Source: Mastigias papua (taxonomy: Eukaryota; Cnidaria; Scyphozoa; Rhizostomeae; Mastigiidae). Taken from it: DNA of 64,000 bases. Positions 46,650-56,310 of this stretch are shown here, piece by piece. Each line of letters starts with the position of its first letter. The stretch's first letter is position 1. The notes beneath the pieces are model-generated. The model saw nothing but the letters and a program-made list of their open reading frames with translations, made no database searches and was not told where the DNA came from. Location: contig OZ025276.1 of NCBI GenBank assembly GCA_964019165.1, positions 1,984,001 to 2,048,000 of the forward strand, in the 5' to 3' direction. Both the position numbers and the translations under genes were made by a program.

Positions 46650-47519
46650 TTATTGCATCATTGTACCAGACTGTTGCAGAAAATAGTTCATTGTAGCAAA
46701 TCCAACTACAATAGACTTGCTAAGTTTCTCCATGGTGTCTGCCAATGATTTCATTGTGTGGCTGTGTTCAGCATCAAGATCCCTTTGATATTTCAAACAT
46801 TCTTTCTTCATGTCCATTTCTTCTTTTGCCAACATCAAACACTGAGCTTCTGGGGAAGCCTGTTTCTCCAACATCTTTCTTTTATGGTTCTTTAAATCTT
46901 CATCCAGCAGTGCTCTACGCTTCACTAAAGTGTCTCTTGACTTCTTGGCAGGCATTAAGGCTGATTCTGTATCAGAGGCATCACTTCCATTGCCACTGTT
47001 TGCCAGTTGGGTTCCGGATTCATTCATGTTTGTTACTGCTGTGGCATTACAGTTATCTTGGGGGATGGGAATTGTTTGTGAAAGGCTTTCCTCACCGATA
47101 TCTATTGTTTCAATGCCACCACCCAATTTCACGGTAGCAGAACCTCCCCAAATCTCTTGGCATGTCTGAAAGCATAGGAGAATAACTCTTCCATGGCCAC
47201 TTTCTCGTCCAGTGTCCACAGCACTTCTATACTTCTTCCTTGCTGCTGTTAGCTTTGTAGCAACTTTCTCTGTTGTAATTTCTTCTCCAAAGTGTCGATA
47301 GTCCTTGGAAGAATCTTCACTGCTTGCTCTGTAATCCTCCACTACCTCTATGAACCTGTTTGTGATTTCAGCATATTTTGATGTGACACTTTCCCAGTCA
47401 ATGGCATTTAACAGTTTTTCGACTTTATACTCATTTGTTATATTTAGAAGAAGCTCCACTTCATCATCGCTCCAAACAAAAGAAGATTCTTTACTTGATT
47501 GTGCTTTCTCTCTTGTCAT
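46650..47519 (-). CDS. Harbinger Myb/SANT-like DNA-binding protein
   Basis: The frame starts at ATG and is uninterrupted for 289 residues. Residues 10-110 hold a Myb/SANT-like domain: SFVWSDDEVELLLNITNEYK, then AIDWESVTSKYAEITNRF and KLTAARKKYRSAVDTGRESG, followed by CFQTCQEIWGG. The centre is low-complexity, and the C-terminus (residues 200-289) is a long charged helix likely to form a coiled coil. In PIF/Harbinger elements this protein brings the transposase to the nucleus and the element ends. It is intact although the transposase is not. Confidence 0.8.
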   Translation of the reverse strand: MTREKAQSSKESSFVWSDDEVELLLNITNEYKVEKLLNAIDWESVTSKYAEITNRFIEVVEDYRASSEDSSKDYRHFGEEITTEKVATKLTAARKKYRSAVDTGRESGHGRVILLCFQTCQEIWGGSATVKLGGGIETIDIGEESLSQTIPIPQDNCNATAVTNMNESGTQLANSGNGSDASDTESALMPAKKSRDTLVKRRALLDEDLKNHKRKMLEKQASPEAQCLMLAKEEMDMKKECLKYQRDLDAEHSHTMKSLADTMEKLSKSIVVGFATMNYFLQQSGTMMQ

Positions 47520-47635
47520 TCTGCTAACTTGCCGATAACGTCAGGAACTCACGTGCAGACTGGCGGGAACGGCCTCGCTTATAGTATAATGACGTAGTTT
47601 GTCTCACTTCAATGTGAAATATCCAGAGATATTCT

Positions 47636-47771
47636 TCATAACTGGGTCAGTGGAAACAGGTGAAAAAGGATAGAACGAGATCTGACTGTGCTTGGTGTTC
47701 CCACTAATATGCTACCTAAAAGATAAATTGTCTCAGTATTCAGAAATATCTGGGTCAGTGGAAATGGGGCC
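47636..47771. repeat. Tandem duplicated Harbinger end
   Basis: CTGGGTCAGTGGAAA occurs at about 47642 and again at about 47752 in the same orientation, each preceded by a similar ATATTC(T/A)-rich stretch. The outer copy is the element end. The inner one may be a duplicated end or the remnant of an older boundary. Confidence 0.65.
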
Positions 47772-47820
47772 TTAATTCTTTCAAAATGAGCTGTGCTACT
47801 AGTATAATTTGCATACCTAG

Positions 47821-48114
47821 TGTGACGAAGTGGTGGTACCAATAGTTCGGATACAAGCAGGGAATACAACCAAGATAGTTTATATACAATATATATACAA
47901 TACAGCAACTCTACTAAACACAACTTTAACACACTAATCTCAAATCCAGCTTTATTCTCATCTTTCTCTTCTTTATTCTCTATTCTCTATCCTCTATTCC
48001 AACTCTACACTCTAGCTCTATCCCAACTCTACAACTCTGAACACTCCCTATGACAACTCTGCTAAAACAGCGAAACTACACACGTGACTACATTCCATTC
48101 CAGAATCCTTCACA
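47821..48114 (-). repeat. Gypsy copy 2 3' LTR
   Basis: On the reverse strand it begins TGTGAAGGATTCTGGAATGG at 48114, directly after the purine-rich GGCAGGGAGAG, and ends CACTTCGTCACA at 47821. The TG...CA limits and the polypurine tract fit a Gypsy LTR of 294 bp. The 5' LTR is not in this window, so the limits rest on one copy. Confidence 0.7.
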
Positions 48115-48303
48115 CTCTCCCTGCCTAAAATATACTTATACATAAAATACAATGAATTTGAACTAACATAGTGATTAGTAGCATGATGAATATAGCAGAT
48201 TGACTATATATGGAAATAATATAGAAACACAGGGTCCTTTTCCCAACACAACGTTATCTCTAGCGATAAGCGAAATGAATGTTAATGCTTTACTAGTCAA
48301 TAA

Positions 48304-49780
48304 TCAAACTGGAGCACCATAACATTCTGGTCTTCGATGATTTCGTCGCAAGTTATATCTAACCACTTCTTGATTTATGTTTTCATTCTCACCTAAAGGT
48401 CTGTTGGCATGATAGATAATTTCATTGGCATCTGAATCGTCACTTTCAATTAACAAATTTTGCTCCTCTTTATTGATCAGCATGTTCTCAAATGTAAACT
48501 CACGTAAACTGTTTGAATGAACTGTTTTTCTCATTCCATTCTCTAAAGATTCGATTTCACAATCCTCGTTTAATACACGTATAACATGAAAAGGCCCTAA
48601 GTATTTAGCGGCAAGTCCTCGTGCTCGGTGATCTTTCAGTAAAACTAGTTCTCCAATGACAAATGTGTAGCTTTTCTCGGTACGATGAGTTTTATCATAA
48701 TTCTTCTTTTGTTTTTGTTGAGCATCATTTTTACGATCCGTTACAAAAGATTTTAAGTGCTCATGACGATGTTTAAGTTCTTCTAAATATTGTGCAGACC
48801 TCCAATTGGTGCTCTTTCTACCTCCCCTTCCCTATCGACGTCAAATGGCAATCAAGCTGATCGTCCATACATAAGTTCAAAAGGGGAAACACCGGTACTT
48901 TCTTGCTTTGAGATATGATATGATAACAGAATGGAGGGCAACTGGTCGTCCCAATCGTTTTGATCTTTAGTAACACGCATGCGAAGTAAAAGTTTCAAAA
49001 TCTGATTAAATCGTTCACAAAGACCATCAGTCTGAGGGTGATATGGGGTGGTTCGGCGTTTTTCTATACCAACCATGCGACACATACTCGCGAACAAGTG
49101 AGACCCTAACTTAGACCCTTGATCGGTAAGAATAATTGAAGGTATACCATGACGCGAAAATACTTCTTCTAAAGCACGAATGACGGTTTCTGTTTCTTGA
49201 TTCGGTAGCACAACGGCTTCTCCATATTTAGTACAATAGTCGATAATAGATAAAATATAGCGATTTCCTCGATGTGTGACTTTCAACGGACCAATAATAT
49301 CTATACCAACCATGTGAAATGGAATTGGTTGAACTGCAATTGGCTGCAAGGGCTTACGAGGGTGTGGAATAAGTTTGTTCTTAGCACATGTTGTGCACGA
49401 CTTACAAAGTTTTCGATATCCCTATGAAAACCTGGCCAGTAGAAACAACTGGATTGCATCAAATGTTTCATGAATCCCAGATGGCAAAGTTAGTTATGAA
49501 CTTGGTTAATAATCTTTGGCGCATAATATTTGGGAAGAACAACGTGGAGCTTATCAGTATCAAATGTAGGTACCCATTTGCGATAGATGACGCCATTCTG
49601 AATAACTAAGCTTGGAAACCCACGATATAAAGTTTCTAGGACATCTGAACCATTTTCAGGACACCTCTGTGGTGATTGTCCTTCTTGTACCCATTTCTTT
49701 ACAATTGCTATGTCTGAATCAAGATCTTGTAACTCTTGATGCTCAGAAGATGACCATGATGAGAATTGTATACTAGTAAT
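48304..49780 (-). pseudogene. pol: Gypsy copy 2 integrase
   Basis: The zinc-binding N-terminus is broken: FYWPGFHRDIENF is in one frame and KSCTTCAKNKLIPHPRK in the next (about 49440-49360). The core (49349-48852) has MVGIDIIGPL with the first catalytic aspartate, IILTDQGSKLGSHLF with the second and HPQTDGLCERFNQIL with the glutamate, so the triad is present. ISKQESTGVSPFELMYGRSA closes the core. The C-terminal domain is scrambled over several frames and ends with VRYNLRRNHRRPECYG at 48304. Confidence 0.87.
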
Positions 49781-49792
49781 CGGAGCACATGA

Positions 49793-51110
49793 TCATGCGT
49801 CTATGTGGGCCATAAGGGAACCCAGTCTGTGAATTATTTCATAGTCGTACAGCTCTACCTTAAGTATCCAACGAGCTAGTTTGCCGCTGGGATGTGTCAT
49901 GTTACGAAGCCAAGTAAGTGCTTTATGATCTGAGTAGACGACACTCTTTACACCATAAACATAAGCGTGAAAGTATTGAAGTGCCCAAACAACGGTGAAT
50001 GCTTCCTTTTCAGTAACCACCCAATTTTTTTCAGAAGAAGAAAATCCTTTTGAGGCATACGACTTCACCATTTGCATCTCTTTGTCCCAATACAGCACCA
50101 ACACCAATATCACTAGCGTCTGTATAACACAAATTGTCCGTGTACAGTAGGAAAGGGCCAAAATGGGGGCTGTTGCTAACTGCATTTTTAAAGTCTGAAA
50201 TGCTGCTTCACATTCATTAGACCAAGTAAATGCTACATTTTTCTGAAGCAGTTTATTCAATGGATTGACAATATCACTGAAACCAGAAACAAAACGTTGA
50301 TAGTAGGAAGCTAAACCAATAAAACGACGTAATTCTTGCAAATTCTTTGGCGGTGGGTATTCTGTATTAGCTTCTAATTTTTCAGGGTTTGGTAAAAGAC
50401 CATCACCAGAGACAACAAAGCCAAGATATTTTACACTTTTACGTGCAAAGAAACACTTCGAGGGTTTCAGTTTCAAGCCGGCTGTTTAATCGCATCGAGA
50501 ACATCTGTCAAGTTTTCCAGATGTTGTTCAAAAGTCGAACCAACAACTACTACGTCGTCTAAATATACGAGACATTTCTGAGGGGTGAGCCCTTCCAAGA
50601 CACGTTGCATTACATTGGCACAGCATTAGCTAGGCCAAATGGCATGCGATTAAATTCTAACTGTTCACCTCCAGGAATCACAAATGCAGTCTTCTCCTTA
50701 TGCTCCTCCATACCATTAACTTGCCAATAGCCGGACGCTAAATCTAATGTCGTAAAATACGTTTGACCTGCTAAGGTATCCAAAGGGTCGCTTACATGTG
50801 GAATCATATACGAATCTCTGACAGTTACGTTGTTAAGTGTTCTATAATCTATGCAGAAACGCCATGTGCTGTCTTTCTTGCACACCAGGACAATCAGGCT
50901 CGCCCATGGAGACTGACTAGGACCAACAATATTGCTATCAGTCATTTCCTTCACTTGCTGACCTACAACTGCTCTAAGAGTGTTCGGAAGGCGCCTTGGG
51001 AGCTGCTTGACTGGCTGTGCATTACCGGTATTTATACTATGTTCTCTAAACAATGTTGGGTCCAACTCGAAAATATTATTTGCAAAAATGGTCTTATAAT
51101 CATCTAGCAA
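49793..51110 (-). pseudogene. pol: Gypsy copy 2 reverse transcriptase and RNase H
   Basis: The N-terminal half (51110-50610) reads INTGNAQPVKQLPRRLP, VCKKDSTWRFCIDYRTLNN and TYFTTLDLASGYWQV, and ends after MPFGLANAV. A short middle frame (about 50605-50480) carries the catalytic YLDDVVVVGSTFEQHLENL. The next frame (50476-49793) reads KLKPSKCFFARKSVKYLGFV, RRFIGLASYYQRF and then RNase H with TEKEAFTVVWALQYFHAYVY and YSDHKALTWL. Two single-base-scale frameshifts (near 50612 and 50478) split the enzyme, and the first RNase H segment is also distorted. Confidence 0.88.
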
Positions 51111-51316
51111 ATGCTTTACACGTACGTGCTCATTTTCTTGTAAGTGACTAAATCAAAACGAGGTTCTGAACAGTTGGCTTTTTCATTGTCAAACAAAAAG
51201 GGGTCATCCATGGCAACATGTTCTAAATGGCCGATGTTAGTACCTCCATAAAGCTTAATAGTGTCTTCACCCGGATTAATAATCTGAACGGTCTGGCGAT
51301 TCGATGATACAAAAGC

Positions 51317-52107
51317 TCATGCTACTAGAATGCCTTTCTCTGCTAAGGACCTATTTGGCTCTACGATACTCTCAGCTAAAAATGTACCTTTGACTTTCAC
51401 CCTACAGATAACGTCATGCCTGCCAGGAATCTCAGTGCCGTCGCATAAAATGACAGCAGCAGGATCAGGTATCGAGGAGTCGTTGAACAACAGGGGAGCT
51501 TTTGGCCCATCAGGGAAACCTATTAACAGTTTCAATGTATCAATAACACAGTGGCAATTTGTCAGCCAATCTAATCCTAGTATAATTTCACTTGATATAT
51601 CCTTTGCTACGTAAAAAGTTTGCTGGCACTGTTGTTTCCCATCTATATCACTTGAAAGTATTGATTTACCAACCACTCCAATCAGAGAATTGTTGGCGGC
51701 CTCTGCTACAATGTCAGAAGCCAAAGGTGAAGTTCGTGTCTCTTTTGTAAGTAGTTCCCATTCATCTTTACTGATTACTGATACAGAAGCGCCAGTATCT
51801 ACTATACAAAAGCATGGGATACCATTAAGATTCATTTCCAATACTACTGTTTTTCTTTTACTGGCTGGAGAAACTGATGATAGTCTAACTCTGGTATCAT
51901 TAGAAACATGTTCTGAGTTTGTAAAACACAAACCACTACTCGCTGAATTCTGACCTCGGGCCAAACAAGGCTCCTTTCTTGGGTAAACACGAGAAATATG
52001 TCCTATTTCTCCACAATTAAAACAAACTATAGTCTTTCTCTCAAACTTCGGTTCAGCAAATTTTTGATTTAAGACTTGCTTATCATGTGATGGATTATGT
52101 GTAAGAC
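51317..52107 (-). pseudogene. Gypsy copy 2 nucleocapsid knuckle and protease
   Basis: The frame opens at the RTE insertion and reads KTIVCFNCGEIGHISRVYP, a CCHC knuckle whose final cysteine is tyrosine. It runs on into CFCIVDTGASVSVIS, the catalytic D-T-G of the protease, and SSEIILGLDWLTNCHCVI. The protease region is open from about 51964 to 51317. A gap of about 200 bp with stops separates it from the reverse transcriptase. Confidence 0.85.
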
Positions 52108-52545
52108 AGTTTCTAGCAGTGGTGTTCGGTGTAGTATGTGAGGGGTAGCACTTTTGAAGACCTCTCAGTCACACATTCCGGTCATTCTGGATGTGGATAG
52201 GAACTCTGGTCCTCCACTGCTACACAGCTCTCACTTATGGCTCCAAGTAGTTGGTAGTGCACACCAACGGCCACACCATGGTACATCACCTCGACTGGTG
52301 AGCTAAACTAAGTAGAAGGTATCAGTAATCTGTTTGGGTTGCTGTAAAAGGGGACATCACCCCTGTAAGTGCATGAAGTCTGGAGTGGCAGAGGAGGCAG
52401 AAGATCTGTAAGAGAAGACAATGGCTCCAAAGGCACAACAGCAAAGTGTGAGGCACACTCTGGGCATACTCTTGATGATGAAGACTTGTGGCCAGCCTCC
52501 GTGGAAGGGATTAGGGCCCCACCATGTAAATACCAGTAGTTTGTT

Positions 52546-53894
52546 ATGGATCTGGTTAATAGAAGTGAAGAAGATAGAGAAGGACGAGTTGAGCCCCCTG
52601 CGACTCTTCCAGATTCAAATGACAGGAAAGAAGTTAGTAGCCATCCAGCTAATAGGGCTGCGAATGAAGATGGCCACCCAAACCCAACTGGACGGAGGTT
52701 GTTTGACAATGCAGTACTGAAAACTAGAGGTGAAATCTTAAACATTGGGACATGGAATGGTAGACCTTTGTATCAATCAGGAAAGCTAGGCAATGCTGTG
52801 CAGGAGATGAATAGACTGAGCATTGACATACTGGGACTATCGGAAGTGAGGTGGACAGAGAATGGAAGAATAGCGAAGGACGAATATACCATGATATATT
52901 CAGGAGGAGATGAACATAAAAATGGAGTAGGTATCATTTTAGGGAAACGATTAGTAAATCCAATGATAGGTTACTGGCCCCTATCAGACAGAATAATAAT
53001 GGTGAAGATAAGAGGAAAGCCTTCAATGTTAATATAATACAAGTTTATGCTCCCACTCAAGACCATGCAGGTGAGGAAATTGAGGCTTTCTATGAAAAGA
53101 TAGAGAATGTGATTCAAAGGATTAAATCTGGAGAGGCTACATGCATAATGGGTGACTTTAATGCTAAGGTAGGAACCACGTTAGAGAATACAGTTGGAAG
53201 ATATGGGCTAGGAGACACAAATGAACGTGGTGAAAGGCTAATAGAGTTTTGCCAACAGCACAATCTAGTAATCACAAACACATGGTTTCAGCAACATCCA
53301 AGAAGGCTCTACACATGGCAAAGCCCAGACAAAGAAACTCGAAATCAAATAGAGCACATTATGATAAACAGCAGGGTCAAGAATGGAGTTAGAAGAGTCA
53401 ATACATACCCAGGAGCAGATATCACTTCAGATCATAACCCAGTAGTCATGAAATTGAAAATTAAGCTTAAAAAAGTACAAACAAAGAAAAGGCAAGGTCA
53501 GCTGAATCTAGATATGTTGAAAGAGGAAAACAGAAGTAGGTTCAATGTTGCAATTCAAAATAAATTTGATGCTCTTAATGTAGAGGAACAGGAACAAGCA
53601 CCAGATAGTGTAGATACAGTACAGAGGAAGTGGGACTATGTAAAGAACGCTTTACATAGAACTGCACAAGAGATTCTACCAAGAAAAAGTATTACTAAGA
53701 AGCAGAAGTGGATGACGGATGACATTCTAGACAAAATGGATCTCAGAAGAATAGCCACAAATAATGATCCAAAGCAATATGACACGTTAAACCGAGAAGT
53801 TATTGACATGTGTAGAAATGCAAAAGAAGATTGGATGATACAGCAATGCCAAGAGGTGGAGGAACTTGATAGGGGACACAAAGAACTTGATAGG
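52546..53894 (+). pseudogene. RTE endonuclease region
   Basis: The start is the ATG giving MDLVNRSEEDRE. The endonuclease reads LNIGTWNGRPLY, IDILGLSEVRWTENG with the metal-binding glutamate, then after a frameshift near 53025 VNIIQVYAPTQD, CIMGDFNAKVGTT, RNQIEHIMINSR and ITSDHNPVVMK with the catalytic histidine. The pattern matches the RTE/BovB class, whose copies are often misannotated as craniofacial development protein 2. A 21-bp in-frame tandem duplication (AACTTGATAGGGGACACAAA and copy) near 53865-53905 includes the TGA at 53895-53897 in its second unit. Confidence 0.9.
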
Positions 53895-53897
53895 TGA

Positions 53898-55604
53898 CAC
53901 AAAGTTAAGGAGATGCATAATAGAGTAAAACAACTGACAACTTTAAAATCAAGGAAACGGAGTTCCAGATGCATAGAGAGCAAAGATGGAAGGATACTGT
54001 TTGAACAAAAAGATGTAGCAGATAGATGGGTTGAATACATAGCTGAATTGTATGATGATGAAAGGCAGCCCTTGTCAGACAACAATGCTCTTACTGGTAA
54101 GGCAATCCTAAAGTCAGAAGTTAAGGGAGCAATTAGAGCAATGAAAAGAGGGAAGGCCACAGGCCCAAATGAAATATCAGCTGAGGTTTTGGCAGCATTA
54201 GATAGCAAGAACCTAAACATCATCACAGAGATATGCAATGACATCTATCACACTGGGTTTATTCCAAAAGACATGAGACAATCAATCTTTGTGCCTATAC
54301 CAAATAAGCCAAATGCACACAGTTGCTCAGATTTTCGTACCATAAGTTTGATGAGTCATATGACGAAGCTTTTATTGAAGATCATACAAAAAAGGGTTAT
54401 AGCAAAAATAGATCAAGAAAGTAGCATCTTTCAGAGTGGTTTCTGACCTAGGATTGGAACAAGAGAGGGTATAGTCAATTTAAGAATTATTTGTGAGCGA
54501 ATTATTGAGCTGAGACAAGACGTTTTTATCTGTTCTATTGACTATAAGAAAGCGTTTGATAAAGTGAAACATTCCAAGCTGATGGAATGTCTAAAGGAAA
54601 TAGGAATTGATGAAAAAGATTTGAGAATTATTGCAGGGCTATACTGGGATCAAACAGCTGTGGTTAGAACAAAAATAGAGCTTTCATCAGAATTTAGCAT
54701 CAAGAGAGGTGTTCGCCAGGGATGTGTCCTGTCACCAAATTTATTTACTTTGTATACACAGAAAATCTTTAAAGACGTAATAGATAGAAATGGAGTTAAT
54801 ATCGGTGGTATGACTATTAATAATTTGAGGTATGTGGATGACACAGCACTAATAGCCCTAAATGCAGCAGATTTACAGACACTACTCGATAAAGTAAATA
54901 CATGTGGGAAACCGTATGGAATGGAGATGAACATCGTAAAAACAAAGAGTATTGTAGTTAGTAAAACGGTACATAAAATAATAGATTTAGAACTTGACGG
55001 AAAGCCAATTGAGCAAGTATCTAAGTTCGTTTACCTAGGGCATATGACAAGGGAAGATGGCGGAAGTGATGCAGAAATAGCACGACGTATTCTAATTGCA
55101 AAAAGAGCTGTCGCTAACATGAAGAACTTGTTGACATGCAGAAACATAAACATTAGTTTGAGATTTAGGCTATTAAAATGCTATGTTTGGTCTACACTTA
55201 CCTACAGAGTTGAAACATGGACCATTTCAAGGGCTATGAGTAGGCGATTGGAAGCATTTGAAATGTGGTGCTATAGGTGAATGTTACAGATATCATACAC
55301 TGAGCATAAGACGAATGAAGAGGTGTTGGGCATGATGAAGATAAAGAGACTACTGATTGATAGTATCAGAAAAAGGAAGGTCAAATATTTCGGGCATATG
55401 GTAAGACAGAATGGGCTACAGAGACTTTTATTAGAAGGGAAAATAAACCGAAAAAGGGGAAAAGGAAGGCCAAGAAGTACATGGGCAACTAACATCAAGG
55501 AGTGGAGAGGAAAGACTTATGTCGAATGCGTGAGAGCTGCGGAGAACAGACAAGAGTGGAGGTCCATAACAGCCAACCTGCTGGGAGCAGATGGCACAAG
55601 ATGA
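53898..55604 (+). pseudogene. RTE reverse transcriptase and C-terminus
   Basis: The frame is the same as the 53109 part of the endonuclease. It reads AIRAMKRGKATGPNEISAEV, then FICSIDYKKAFDKVKHSKL, GVRQGCVLSPNLF and the catalytic LRYVDDTALIA. QVSKFVYLGHMTREDGG, RLEAFEMWCYR, ILRISYTEHKTN-like text reading LQISYTEHKTNEEVL, and RKRKVKYFGHMVRQ close the C-terminus. Stops at 54444-54446 (TGA) and 55278-55280 (TGA) interrupt it; both stand where arginine would be expected, so CGA to TGA is likely. Confidence 0.9.
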
Positions 55605-55639
55605 TGAGTTTCTAGCAAGATGACCACTTTGCTTATGTG

Positions 55640-55828
55640 GCCCGGTTTGGCACGAAGCACACTTACGTACAAGAATGAAACCAAAACGAGACACAATTTA
55701 CTAAATACGCATTGCTTTTCAAAAATAAGATCTTTCGCAACAACCATGAAAATCAACAATCCCTTCCTCTTTGTTCGTCACTAGTTCTGTTTGTTCTCCC
55801 ACTCAGGGGCCTTCGCAGTGTCCTCACA
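55640..55828 (-). repeat. Gypsy copy 3 3' LTR, limits approximate
   Basis: The start at 55828 is supported by TGTGAGGACACTGCG following a polypurine tract. The other edge must lie before the copy 2 knuckle (KCASCQTGPHKQSGHLARN, about 55610-55670), but I cannot set it exactly. Confidence 0.5.
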
Positions 55829-56310
55829 CTCTCCCCCACACAAATTAATGTCATCTTGACATTTTGGTCTCCGAGATATAAAAGTCCTTGGGGAGATGCT
55901 TTGATAAGGTAGTTCATAATCTCTGATGCTCTGACATATGATATAAAAGTCAATCAAACATTTCGACGTCTCGATATGTTTCAACTGAATAAAATATGTG
56001 TCCTTTGAGCTCAACAATCATACTTGAATCCACTTTTATCATTGTTCGACAGGATAAAAAAAAACTTTCGGCTGCGCAGCGTAACGTAAGTCTCTCATGT
56101 CTTATTCAAACTATCGTAGCAATTTCATAAATCGATTTAGGTGCAATGTCCTTTATTTTAGCACATTCAGGAGTTTTGCTTTCGTTTTATGTTCTTGAAG
56201 TCTTCTCGCTTAACTAAACAATTTCCGGTTATATTCGAGTTATTCTTGTGGTGGTAAATGCTAAAATAAAAATTGCAAAAATAACTGTTCCAACGGATTG
56301 GACAGAAGTC
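55829..56310. other. Gypsy copy 3 3' untranslated region
   Basis: This lies between the integrase stop and the LTR. It is AT-rich, has a run of nine A near 56056 and no gene. Confidence 0.45.

Larger units (their letters stand above)
45617..47771. mobile_element. PIF/Harbinger transposon
   Basis: The ends read GGCCCCGTTTC and, inverted, GGCCCCATTTCCACTGACCC. TTA lies directly outside each end (45614-45616 and 47772-47774), the expected Harbinger duplication. The element carries the two genes typical of the superfamily in convergent orientation: a transposase on the forward strand and a Myb/SANT-like protein on the reverse strand. A second, inner copy of the right end (ACTGGGTCAGTGGAAACAGG) lies at 47640-47660. 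The left end overlaps sequence that is also open in the transposase frame, so its exact limit is less certain. Confidence 0.75.
52119..55606 (+). mobile_element. RTE-type LINE, full length, 11-bp target duplication
   Basis: The element is flanked by the perfect 11-bp direct repeat AGTTTCTAGCA at 52108-52118 and 55607-55617. It has a 5' leader of about 430 bp and one ORF coding endonuclease and reverse transcriptase, and ends ...AGATGATG right after the stop codon, as RTE elements often do with short ATG-type tails. Removing it rejoins the host knuckle GHLARNC. The ORF has one frameshift and three stops. Confidence 0.9.
47821..55640 (-). mobile_element. Ty3/Gypsy retrotransposon, copy 2, with RTE LINE inside
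   Basis: The reverse strand carries zinc knuckles, protease, reverse transcriptase, RNase H, integrase, a C-terminal tail and the 3' LTR. The RTE LINE at 52119-55606 sits inside the gag knuckle region. The upstream part of gag and the 5' LTR are not seen. A further Gypsy LTR starts close to 55640, so the missing part may lie beyond that element and outside the window. All genes have frameshifts. Confidence 0.85.

Noticed and set aside
46745..47169. Forward-strand frames of 79-130 codons
   Set aside because: Antisense to the intact Myb/SANT-like gene.
52308..54244. Long reverse-strand frames within the RTE
   Set aside because: Antisense to a clearly coding endonuclease/reverse transcriptase; no motifs of their own.
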